Source: an uncultured Lachnospiraceae bacterium (GTDB taxonomy: Bacteria; Bacillota; Clostridia; Lachnospirales; Lachnospiraceae). Taken from it: 64,000 bases of DNA. The notes under the pieces are model-generated. The model saw only the letters and a list, made by a program, of their open reading frames with translations, was not told where the DNA came from and did not search any database. The translations under genes were made by a program, and so were the position numbers. Below are positions 9,460 to 17,128 of the stretch, one piece after another (positions within the stretch are counted from its first letter, which is position 1; each line of letters opens with the position of its first letter). The stretch spans positions 83,357 through 147,356 of the forward strand of contig CAOKOL010000005.1 of NCBI GenBank assembly GCA_948470335.1. Direction: 5' to 3'.

Positions 9460-11145
9460 TCATTCTTCTTTCCGCACCCGAAAAGCCGCCTCCACCTGTC
9501 TGGCCGCCTGCTCCAGATCCGACAGCAGGGCTTCTTTCAGCAGCCGGTTTCTCTCCTGATTCCCGTCTTCCGGAATCACTATCTCCGTCACAAGCCGCTT
9601 CCTGACCGCTTCCAGCTCATTTAGCATCTCCTGTTTCTCCACCCCTGCTTCATGAAACAGAGACGCACAGCGGTAAATCTGATACGCCAGCTCTCTGTAC
9701 ACCATCATAGCCGTGGTAATATTATCTTCTCCGGCAATATCCCCTGCCGCCAGTTCTGTCAGATCCTCCCAAAAATCACGGTAACTGACCGCCGCATCTC
9801 CCGCCTTATTCGCCATGCCGATTTTTCCGTAATATTCGGCAATCTGTCCCAGCTTCCGGGCCCGCAGACTCATATGGGATTCCAACGTCCGGCCCTGGGA
9901 GGCAATGCGCAGCCATTTTAAAGCCATCCCCTTATTTCCGTTTTTCTCATAGGAATAAAAGTAGGCCAGTCCCAGACGGTACGCCAGCATTTCATATCCT
10001 TTTTTATTTTCCGCCAGCGACTGTTCATGGGAAATACTCCCCGAACCGGCATCGTTCAAAATACGGCGCAGTTCCTCATCCTCTTTCACCGTCAGATTAT
10101 CATCTGCCAGAAAGATCCGGTCCAGCAGCAGCAGATATGCCTCCTGTCTCGCAGGAGCAATGGAAATGGCTTTTTCATAATAATCAAAAGATTCCAGAGG
10201 CGCGGCGCAGCTCTCGGCCGCCAGAATACAGGCTTCATATGTATTGGCCCGCACATGCCGCTCTCCAAGCCAAAGGCCCAGCGCTGCCATACCGCACAGA
10301 AGGGCAAGCCCTGCCGTGGCGAAAAACAGAAACAGCTTTCTCCTGCGCTGCCTGCGGCTTCTTCTGTCAATCCGGTCATAGTGCTCCAGATCATAAAGCA
10401 GTTGGCTGCAGGACTGATATCGGTCCTCTTTTTGCACCTGGGTACATTTTAAGATAATGCCCTCCAGCCCCTGTGAAAGAGCCGGATTGATCTCCGTAAT
10501 CGGCCGCAGACCATGGGGATCCGCGCCGGTCAGCAGTTGGAACAGCATCACGCCAAAACAGTAAATATCCGTCCGGGCATCGCTTTTTCCTTTCTCCTCA
10601 TACTGTTCCGGCGCCGCATATCCCCTGGTTCCCAGTGATACGGTATCTTTGATTTTTTCCGGCCTGTACTCTTTTGCCGCGCCGAAATCAATCAGAGCGA
10701 TCTCCTCACCGTCCGGTTTCAGCATCACATTGGCCGGTTTCATATCCCGGTATATCACGGCAGGTTCCCGGTTATGGAGATAAAACAGCACGTCGCAGAT
10801 CTGCCTGGCCCATTTCACCACCTGCGTCTGGGGCTGAGGACCCTGCTCCTTCAAAATCTCCTCCAGCGATCTTCCTTCTATATAATCCATTACGATCAGC
10901 AGAGAATCCCCATGCTCAATCACATCGGCGATGGCCGGCAGATTCGGATGTTTCAGCCGCCGCAACATCTCAATCTCTTTTCTGTCCGCCTCCAAGTCTA
11001 CCCCCTGCCCTTTTTGCACTTCCTTGATCGCCCAGGGTCTGTTCGCCCGCTCATTGATCGCCAGATAGACCACGCTCATACCGCCTCTGCCGATCACGCT
11101 CAGTATCTTATAATTTCCGGCCACCACAGAACCGATCTCTAACAT
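9460..11145 (-). CDS. Transmembrane Ser/Thr protein kinase (Hanks type) with helical extracytoplasmic domain
   Basis: 561 residues from the ATG with GGGAGGCGG directly upstream (in-frame codons further upstream extend the frame by 22 residues but lack such a site). The kinase domain (~12-255) is complete: glycine loop GRGGMSVVY (19-27), catalytic Lys41 in AIK, YRDMKPAN with Asp134/Lys136/Asn139 (Tyr replaces the usual His of HRD), DFG Asp153, and GTRGYAAPEQ activation segment. A basic stretch precedes one transmembrane helix (~275-296). The C-terminal ~265 residues, probably outside the cell, are alpha-helical and TPR-like rather than PASTA repeats, so the input signal differs from PrkC/StkP. 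It sits between its likely phosphatase and two membrane or surface genes. Confidence 0.93.
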   Translation of the reverse strand: MLEIGSVVAGNYKILSVIGRGGMSVVYLAINERANRPWAIKEVQKGQGVDLEADRKEIEMLRRLKHPNLPAIADVIEHGDSLLIVMDYIEGRSLEEILKEQGPQPQTQVVKWARQICDVLFYLHNREPAVIYRDMKPANVMLKPDGEEIALIDFGAAKEYRPEKIKDTVSLGTRGYAAPEQYEEKGKSDARTDIYCFGVMLFQLLTGADPHGLRPITEINPALSQGLEGIILKCTQVQKEDRYQSCSQLLYDLEHYDRIDRRSRRQRRRKLFLFFATAGLALLCGMAALGLWLGERHVRANTYEACILAAESCAAPLESFDYYEKAISIAPARQEAYLLLLDRIFLADDNLTVKEDEELRRILNDAGSGSISHEQSLAENKKGYEMLAYRLGLAYFYSYEKNGNKGMALKWLRIASQGRTLESHMSLRARKLGQIAEYYGKIGMANKAGDAAVSYRDFWEDLTELAAGDIAGEDNITTAMMVYRELAYQIYRCASLFHEAGVEKQEMLNELEAVRKRLVTEIVIPEDGNQERNRLLKEALLSDLEQAARQVEAAFRVRKEE

Positions 11146-11254
11146 TCCGCCTCCCTGCACACACCTCACCGGACAGCCCGGCATCTTTTTCCATTCCGGA
11201 GAAACCCGCACAGCTCCGTCGACCCGCCGCTCTGAAAAAACAGCGAACCCCCCG

Positions 11255-12028
11255 TCACACCGCTTTTACCGCAATCACCGAAATATTATCCGTCTCCCCT
11301 CTGGCTTTATCAAGCTCCGTCATCCTGACGCAAGCCATCTTAAGATCCGCTTCCCGCGCCATCGCCGAAGGACAAAAGGCCTGCATCAGCTCCTCCTTAG
11401 AAATTTCATGGCGGAATCCGTCGCTGCAGAGCAGATACACGCCGCCTTTTCGGACAGTGCCGCGAATAAAAGCAGGAACAGGCCTGCCGCCTGCGCCGAT
11501 ACTCTGCAGCAGCACATTCCGCCGGCTGTCCGACTCCGCTTCCTCCTTTGTCAGACGCCCCTGCTCCACTTCCCGTTCCGCAAGGGTCTGATCCCTGGTC
11601 AACTGCCGGATTCCTCCGTCAAGCTCATACACACGCCCGTCGCCCACATGGACAATATAATAAACGCCGCCCGCAAATAACATGGCCGTCGCCGTCGTCC
11701 CCACGGCGATTCCATGTCTCCGGCCATAGGCGCCGATGGCTTCGGCTTCCTGTTCCAAAATCGCTGTCCAGGCCGCCAGCACCCCGGCTTCCCGTTTTTT
11801 CTGTCCTTTTTTCAGCAATGCCGGAAGCTCCTGCCGGAACCACCGGGCAAACCGCCGGATTACGGAAGCGCTGGCCACCTCACCTTTTTCCAGGCCGCCC
11901 ATTCCGTCGCACAGAACGGCCAGCACGGCCCGTTCCCCTTTCAGGCATCCTGACTGGAGTAAAAGAGAGTCCTGATTGACCTGCTTTACCCTTCCGGTAT
12001 CCGTGTGATAAGACAACAAATATTTCAT
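11255..12028 (-). CDS. PP2C-family Ser/Thr protein phosphatase
   Basis: 257 residues from the ATG at 12028 (GAGGAAAGGCAG just upstream; an in-frame ATG ten codons earlier has no good site). PP2C signatures in order: NQDS near residue 18, LCDGMGG with metal-binding Asp, GTTATAMLF, VHVGDGRVYEL, LTRDQT, LLCSDGFRHEIS, and the C-terminal DNISVIAVK. It is a soluble Mn/Mg-dependent phosphatase expected to reverse phosphorylation by the Ser/Thr kinase encoded next in the operon (109-base gap). It is the first gene of the four-gene unit. Confidence 0.94.
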   Translation of the reverse strand: MKYLLSYHTDTGRVKQVNQDSLLLQSGCLKGERAVLAVLCDGMGGLEKGEVASASVIRRFARWFRQELPALLKKGQKKREAGVLAAWTAILEQEAEAIGAYGRRHGIAVGTTATAMLFAGGVYYIVHVGDGRVYELDGGIRQLTRDQTLAEREVEQGRLTKEEAESDSRRNVLLQSIGAGGRPVPAFIRGTVRKGGVYLLCSDGFRHEISKEELMQAFCPSAMAREADLKMACVRMTELDKARGETDNISVIAVKAV

Positions 12029-12101
12029 CTGCCTTTCCTCACATGAACTTTGTTTCATTTTCTCTGTAATTTACTTTGCTGCCAATCGTAATCGGAAATC
12101 T

Positions 12102-12116
12102 ACTGCGAAACGCAGT
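12102..12116. promoter_or_regulatory. Perfect palindrome in the PP2C operon leader
   Basis: ACTGCGAAACGCAGT is a 6-3-6 perfect inverted repeat, 74 bases before the PP2C start and downstream of the predicted promoter. It could be an operator or an RNA hairpin; no regulator is known. Confidence 0.35.
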
Positions 12117-12198
12117 TTAAAGAAATAGAATGACCGAAATCATCCGACCCTGAAATGTCAAATATCCGTTAAAGATTCTCTAAATCCGACCTGTCCCT

Positions 12199-12227
12199 AT
12201 CATAACATATATGGAATTATTTTACAA
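12199..12227 (-). promoter_or_regulatory. Predicted sigma-A promoter of the PP2C/kinase/surface-protein operon
   Basis: -35 TTGTAA (12222-12227), 17-base spacer, -10 TATGAT (12199-12204) on the minus strand, giving a leader of about 165 bases. The 447-base gap 12029-12475 holds this promoter, the palindrome at 12102 and the hairpin at 12347; I see no gene in it. Confidence 0.55.
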
Positions 12228-12346
12228 CCATTTTTTTCAAATTTTTTCCAGAAACCATTCCGGCATCAGAATCTGCCTTATTCAATCATCCTCCATGGTC
12301 CGGCAGAAGGGGCCACAGGCGTATTTTACCAAATCTTTCAGAATAC

Positions 12347-12386
12347 AAATGCCCCGGAAGACCCTTCCGGATCTCCTGAGGCATTT
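12347..12386 (-). terminator. Hairpin downstream of the P-type ATPase
   Basis: Nested stems AAATGCC/GGCATTT and CCGGAAG/CTTCCGG. A clear T-tract is missing, so termination strength is uncertain. Confidence 0.45.
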
Positions 12387-12475
12387 ACAATGCATCGTCC
12401 AGGCGCCCGCTATTCCGCGGGGCGTCCTATGACATATCATACATAAAATCCCGCGTTCTGCATACTTTGATTCCG

Positions 12476-15439
12476 CTACCGTGTTTTCCCATACAGAATC
12501 CGAATGGAATTCAGAATACAGAGCATGGATACACCGGTATCGGCAAACACGGCCAGCCACATATTGGAATAAATTCCCGTAATGCCCAGCATCATAACCA
12601 CCGCCTTGACCGCCAGGGCAAACACGACGTTCTGGTTGGAAATCTTGCTGGTACGCCTGGCAATTTTAACAGCGTCCGGAATCGCATCCATATTGGAATT
12701 CATAAATACCACGTCCGCCGCCTCGATAGCCGCGTCGGCGCCGCTGCCCATGGCCGCGCCCACATCCGCTCCGGCCAGCACCGGCGCGTCGTTGATGCCG
12801 TCGCCCACGAACATCACGGAACCATGGGTATCCCGGATTTTCCGCAGCTCGTTCAGTTTATCCTGGGGCATCAGCTTTGCATGAACCTCCTGAATACCGG
12901 TTTCTCTGGCCACCGCCTCGGCACTGTCCTGTGCGTCGCCGGTCAGCATGGCCGTCGCTATGCCCATACCGGCAATCCGCCTGATCGCTCCGGGAGCTTC
13001 TTCTTTAACGGTATCGGAAATCAGCACATGACCTTCATATTTCCCGTTCACGGCCACCAAAACCTCGGAGCCGAAACCCGTTTTTTTATACCGGTCCAGA
13101 TTCACATGAAATGAATGCATCAGCTTTACATTGCCGCAGAGGACAGTGCCCCAGGGCAGCTCCGCCTGAATGCCTTTTCCGGCAATTTCCTCCGCGGACA
13201 GGGGCTTTTCCAGCTCCAGATTTCTGCTCTTTGCGGCTTCCACAATACTGTTTCCAATCGGATGGGTGGAAATCTGTTCCGCCGCCGCACACATTGCCAG
13301 CATCCGGTCTTTGTCCATCCCCAGGGAAACGACGTCCTGCACCGCAAAATTCCCCTTGGTGACGGTTCCTGTCTTATCCATGACAACCGCAGAGATTTTG
13401 GCCAGAGATTCCAGTACCACGCCGCCTTTGAATAAAATTCCCCGCTTAGAGCCTGCGCCGATACCGGAGAAAAATGCCAGCGGCACGCTGAGCACCAGAG
13501 CGCAGGGACAGCTCATCACCAGCAGCGTCAGCGCAGTATACACCCAGTAATACCAGTCCTGTTTCAGAAGCAGAGGCGGAATCACGGCGATGGCCGCGGC
13601 GCCGATTACCACGCAGGGAGTGTACACCCTGGAAAAACGGGTGATAAACCTGTCAATCTGAGGCTTGCTGGCCGCAGCATTTTCCACGGAATCCAGGATA
13701 CGGGTTACCATGGATTCTTCCAGAACCTTTTCCACGCGGATCCGGATCGCGCCGGAAGTATTGACGCAGCCGGACAAAACCTCATCGCCGTATGCCGCTC
13801 TGACAGGAACAGGCTCCCCGGTTACAGGAGAGGTATCAATCCGGCTCTCGCCGTCGATCACAATGCCGTCCAGCGGGATTCTGTCGCCGGGCCGGACCAG
13901 CAGGATATCGCCCACATTGGCATCCTCCGCCGGAATCACCCGCACCTCCTCGCCGATCAGCAGGTTTACAACCTCCGGTCTTAAATCCACGGCCTCCATA
14001 ATCTGGGAACGGCTCCGCTCCGTAGCAATATGTTCAAACAACTGGCCGATCCGGTAGAACAGCATAACGCCTACGGCTTCGGGATACTCGCCGATTGCAA
14101 AGGCACCCAGTGTGGCCGCCGCCATCAGGAAATTTTCGTCAAAAATATGACCTCTGGTTATATTGCGCAATGCCGTCAGCAAAATATTGCCGCCTAACAC
14201 CAGATAAGCGGCCACGAATGCAATGACCAGGGGCGGTGAAAAGTGCTCCTCTCCGCCCCCGAACAGCCCTGTCTCATGACAGATTTCCACGCCCACGAAC
14301 ATGATCGCACCCAAAATAACCGTAATCACGCTGATCTGTTCTCTGGTGATCCGTTTCTTTTTTTCCGCGGTTTTGACTTTTCGGGCCTCCGCCGCGGAGG
14401 CTCCGTCCGGCGTCACGGTCTTTTTCGCCGATGCTTTTTCTCTGATAACCGTGCCCGGCTCCAGTCTGTCGCAGATTTTCTGAATTTCAGGCAATACCCT
14501 GTCGATATTTCTGGCGGTCAGCTTCATCTGTTTTGTGGCATAGGTAATGACACAGTTGGAAACCTCCTCCAGCTCATTGATTTTCTGTTCCATCTTTGCC
14601 GCGCAGTTGGCGCAGTCCAGCGTCTCGATCACATACGTTCTCGTCTCATGCTCTCTGGAAACTTTCCCGCTTCTGGGCACCACGCGCACCTCAGATTCGA
14701 TGGACTCGCAGATTTCCTGAAACTTCGGCAACAGAGCGTCCGGATCCGCCGCCGAAACCCGAAGCTGTCTGGTGGTAAAGGTGATGCTGGCGTACCGGAC
14801 GGAAGGAATCTCTCTGATCTTTTTCTCCATCTTGGAGGCACAGTTGGCGCATCCCAGGTTTTCCAGGATATATACTTTTTTTACCAGATGCTCGTCGGGC
14901 ATTTTACAGGTACATTTGTCCAGACTCTCGCCGCACACGTCACAGTACTCCGCATGAGGGTGGCACAGCTCGCAGTCACAGTCATCGGGGTGGCCCGGTA
15001 CGTGATGGGGATGGACATGATGATGCGTTTCCTGATCGTGATTATGAACATGGCCGCAGCCGCAGCTGTCCCCGTGTTCGTGGCTGTGCGTATGCTCCTC
15101 ATACGCTTCATGATCGTGACCGCAGCCGCAATCGCAACTGTCTCCGTGTCCGTGGCTGTGATGATGTTCCTCATGCGCTTCATGACTGTGGCCGCAGCCG
15201 CAGCTGTCCCCGTGTTCGTGGCTGTGCGTATGCTCCTCATGCGCTTCATGACTGTGACCGCAGCCATCTTCATGTCCGTGACTGTGGTCATGTTCCTCAT
15301 GCATTCCATGATTATGACCATGTTCGTGGCCGCATCCACAGCTTTCTCCATGTTCGTGACTGCGGTCATGATGATGTTTTTCCGTTTCTCCAGAAGCCTG
15401 GGGTAAGGAACACTTTTGAGTAAAATCATTTCTGCTCAT
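12476..15439 (-). CDS. P1B-type heavy-metal ATPase (Zn/Cd/Pb type) with His-rich N-terminus
   Basis: 987 residues from the ATG with AAGGAGG eight bases upstream. Layout: a ~160-residue His/Cys/Gly/Glu metal-binding tail with repeated HGDSCGCGHSHEAHEEH-like units; two HMA domains, each with an xCANCAxKME site (ILENLGCANC and IETLDCANC); then the P-type core with the transmembrane CPC motif (~643), the phosphorylation motif DKTGT (~687) and GDGINDAP (~881). In the last membrane pair a Lys (AVKAVVMM) and FADTG Asp match the Zn/Cd/Pb (P1B-2) group, so it should export Zn(II), Cd(II) or Pb(II) at the cost of ATP. It is monocistronic with an ArsR-like operator over its start site, but no repressor gene is in the window. 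Confidence 0.95.
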   Translation of the reverse strand: MSRNDFTQKCSLPQASGETEKHHHDRSHEHGESCGCGHEHGHNHGMHEEHDHSHGHEDGCGHSHEAHEEHTHSHEHGDSCGCGHSHEAHEEHHHSHGHGDSCDCGCGHDHEAYEEHTHSHEHGDSCGCGHVHNHDQETHHHVHPHHVPGHPDDCDCELCHPHAEYCDVCGESLDKCTCKMPDEHLVKKVYILENLGCANCASKMEKKIREIPSVRYASITFTTRQLRVSAADPDALLPKFQEICESIESEVRVVPRSGKVSREHETRTYVIETLDCANCAAKMEQKINELEEVSNCVITYATKQMKLTARNIDRVLPEIQKICDRLEPGTVIREKASAKKTVTPDGASAAEARKVKTAEKKKRITREQISVITVILGAIMFVGVEICHETGLFGGGEEHFSPPLVIAFVAAYLVLGGNILLTALRNITRGHIFDENFLMAAATLGAFAIGEYPEAVGVMLFYRIGQLFEHIATERSRSQIMEAVDLRPEVVNLLIGEEVRVIPAEDANVGDILLVRPGDRIPLDGIVIDGESRIDTSPVTGEPVPVRAAYGDEVLSGCVNTSGAIRIRVEKVLEESMVTRILDSVENAAASKPQIDRFITRFSRVYTPCVVIGAAAIAVIPPLLLKQDWYYWVYTALTLLVMSCPCALVLSVPLAFFSGIGAGSKRGILFKGGVVLESLAKISAVVMDKTGTVTKGNFAVQDVVSLGMDKDRMLAMCAAAEQISTHPIGNSIVEAAKSRNLELEKPLSAEEIAGKGIQAELPWGTVLCGNVKLMHSFHVNLDRYKKTGFGSEVLVAVNGKYEGHVLISDTVKEEAPGAIRRIAGMGIATAMLTGDAQDSAEAVARETGIQEVHAKLMPQDKLNELRKIRDTHGSVMFVGDGINDAPVLAGADVGAAMGSGADAAIEAADVVFMNSNMDAIPDAVKIARRTSKISNQNVVFALAVKAVVMMLGITGIYSNMWLAVFADTGVSMLCILNSIRILYGKTR
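15010..15380 (-). repeat. In-frame tandem repeats encoding the His-rich metal-binding tail
   Basis: About five imperfect repeats of roughly 60-75 bases encode units like HSHEHGDSCGCGHSHEAHEEH. The copies are near-identical at DNA level, so copy number should vary by slippage or recombination between strains. Confidence 0.75.
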
Positions 15440-15486
15440 CCGGGAAACCTCCTTAAAACAAAAATAATATAAAACCATATATTCTC

Positions 15487-15506
15487 ATATGAGCATTTAT
15501 TCATAT
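15487..15506. promoter_or_regulatory. ArsR/SmtB-type operator at the ATPase promoter
   Basis: ATATGAGCA-TT-TATTCATAT is an imperfect 9-2-9 inverted repeat (7 of 9 pairs) of the form bound by metal-sensing ArsR-family repressors such as CzrA/CadC. It overlaps the predicted transcription start just downstream of the -10 box, the expected place for repression relieved by Zn or Cd. Confidence 0.55.
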
Positions 15507-15510
15507 ATAG

Positions 15511-15539
15511 ATAATACTTCATTCCGCCGCAAAAGTCAA
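15511..15539 (-). promoter_or_regulatory. Predicted sigma-A promoter of the metal ATPase
   Basis: -35 TTGACT (15534-15539), 17-base spacer, -10 TATTAT (15511-15516) on the minus strand, directly upstream of the operator. Confidence 0.65.
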
Positions 15540-15623
15540 CTGATATTTGGCCAGCGAAGCAGGATTCTTATTCGTCACAGGAAAATACTAAGAATTTTCT
15601 TAATATGATTCGGATGTCAAAAC

Positions 15624-15670
15624 AAAAAATCCGACAAAATATGACATTAACATATCCTGTCGGATTTTTT
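15624..15670 (-). terminator. Terminator after the GT2 glycosyltransferase
   Basis: Perfect 13-bp inverted repeat AAAAAATCCGACA/TGTCGGATTTTTT; the T-run on either strand would let it act bidirectionally. Confidence 0.85.
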
Positions 15671-15696
15671 GCAGGCACCGGATGAACAACGGCCCC

Positions 15697-16776
15697 CTAT
15701 TCCGCCGGAATCTCCCATTCCCGCGCCTCTTTTCGATACGCTTCCGCCTGCTCCTCACACTGCCGGATCAGCTCCTGATGTTCCGGCAAAAACGGCGATG
15801 CTGTTCCCAGTGCCTCCGCTAGCTTCCCATAGCACTCGCTCAGCGCAAAAAGCGGCACGGAACCGCTCCGGCGGATATCAATCACGGCCTCCGTCCTGTA
15901 CGCGGCCGTCTCAAACCACTGAAGCGCCTCCTGATAATCTCCTCTGTCAAAAAAATGGCTGCCCACCTCGCAGCAAAGCTCCGCGCACAGGGAATCCGGC
16001 ATCAGCTTAAAAGCCATGGAGAAAAACCGGTCGGTCTGCCCTGCGGTCCGGTAGGCATGGCAAAGCACGCAAACAGCCTCTTTTACCATATCTCCCGTGG
16101 CCTCCGGCCGTATCAGCGTGGCTTCAAACACCGGAACCGCATCTGCAAAATCCTGATCCTCCCCACTGATCAGCAGCTCTTTCGCATACATGGAATGCAG
16201 CTTCGCCGACAGCCTGCCTTCCCTGGCGAAAGCCAGACCGAACAGACGAAAATCCCTGCTGCTGTGCAGACTCTGAGGCAGATGGAGAATCTCAATCTCG
16301 CTGTCAAAAACAATCGGTTCCAGACACACCGTCTCATGTACGGCGTCGATCCACCGGAAAGTCCGAAGCCGCCTGTACAGCTTCGGCCTGTATTCTTTCA
16401 TGAAATTAGAAGACGTATTATATTCCGGCGGCGTAACATAGTACATTTGGACAATCTCCACCTCCGGCATCAGCACCTGTTTTAACTGCCGAAAACGGAT
16501 ACGGTTTTCCTCGTCCACCACTTCGTCGGCGTCGGCGGAATAAATATACTCCATCGTCGCCTTGGAAAAGGCAAAATTCCTGGCCGCCGCAAAATCATCG
16601 GTCCAGGCGTAATCATAAATTTGATCGGTAAACTCCGCCGCGATCTCCTTCGTATTATCATCGGAACCCGTATCCACAATAATAATCTCATCCATCAGAT
16701 CCGCAACGGAAGACAGACACCGCCTTAAAACAGCGGCCTCGTTTTTTACAATCATGCAGAGACTGAATGTAACCAT
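15697..16776 (-). CDS. Family 2 glycosyltransferase with C-terminal helical repeats
   Basis: 359 residues. The N-terminal GT2 (GT-A) domain shows LCMIVKNEAAVLRRCL, IIIVDTGSDDNT and the metal-binding SADADEVV; the ARNFAF stretch is typical of the branch acting on protein or lipid acceptors in Clostridia (SunS-like/TPR GT2). The C-terminal half looks like TPR helices (FDRGDYQEALQWFETA). No membrane segment, so cytoplasmic. The start has AGGAGA upstream. It follows the GT-C operon after three tandem copies of the ~106-base structured repeat and probably belongs to the same glycan pathway. Sugar and acceptor cannot be told from sequence. Confidence 0.88.
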   Translation of the reverse strand: MVTFSLCMIVKNEAAVLRRCLSSVADLMDEIIIVDTGSDDNTKEIAAEFTDQIYDYAWTDDFAAARNFAFSKATMEYIYSADADEVVDEENRIRFRQLKQVLMPEVEIVQMYYVTPPEYNTSSNFMKEYRPKLYRRLRTFRWIDAVHETVCLEPIVFDSEIEILHLPQSLHSSRDFRLFGLAFAREGRLSAKLHSMYAKELLISGEDQDFADAVPVFEATLIRPEATGDMVKEAVCVLCHAYRTAGQTDRFFSMAFKLMPDSLCAELCCEVGSHFFDRGDYQEALQWFETAAYRTEAVIDIRRSGSVPLFALSECYGKLAEALGTASPFLPEHQELIRQCEEQAEAYRKEAREWEIPAE

Positions 16777-16796
16777 ATCAGAAATTCTCCTATTTG

Positions 16797-17128
16797 AAGT
16801 TCCGCTACAGTCCTCTCAAGCCCCCCTGCTCTGGAAGTATTTCCAGCCGCTTAAAGCGTCTGTAAATTCTTCCGGGGGCTTGTTCGGACTTCCGCTGATT
16901 TTTCAAGTTCCGCTACAGTCCTCTCAAGCCCCCCTACTCTGGAAGTATTTCCAGCCGCCAAAGCGTCTGTAAATCCTTCCGGGGCTTGTTCGGACTTCCG
17001 CTGATTTTTCAAGTTCCGCTACAGTCCTCCCAAGCCCCCCTGCTCTGGAAGTATTTCCAGCCGCCAAAGCGTCTGTAAATCCTTCCGGGGCTTGTTCGGA
17101 CTTCCGCTGATTTATAGTTCCGCAACTT
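16797..17128 (-). repeat. Three tandem copies of a ~106-base structured intercistronic repeat
   Basis: Units begin at 16797, 16905 and 17011 and are closed by a fourth partial copy, AGTTCCGCAACT, next to the stop codon of the upstream gene at 17127. Minus strand (sense of transcription): each unit has an AGTCC/GGACT pairing, a CAAGCCCC/GGGGCTTG stem, and inside it hairpins CAGACGC/GCGGCTG and GGAA/TTCC. The copies are ~95% identical. Related single copies lie at 40448 and 42818, and a core-deleted copy at 42238. It fills the gap between the glycosyltransferase genes; no coding potential. Confidence 0.9.

Noticed and set aside
8496..9605. 369-residue plus-strand reading frame opposite the Ig-repeat gene
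   Set aside because: Antisense to strong minus-strand genes, Pro/Arg/Ser-rich composition typical of a shadow frame, no ribosome-binding site and no recognisable domain.
12211..12560. Short frames in the gap between PP2C and the ATPase
   Set aside because: No ribosome-binding site; they overlap the predicted promoter and the hairpin.
14243..15406. 387-residue plus-strand frame opposite the metal ATPase
   Set aside because: Its long hydrophobic repeats are the antisense reading of the His-rich repeats, not a real membrane protein.
16797..17128. CRISPR array
   Set aside because: The repeated unit is ~106 bases and is repeated whole; there are no short repeats with variable spacers and no cas genes.
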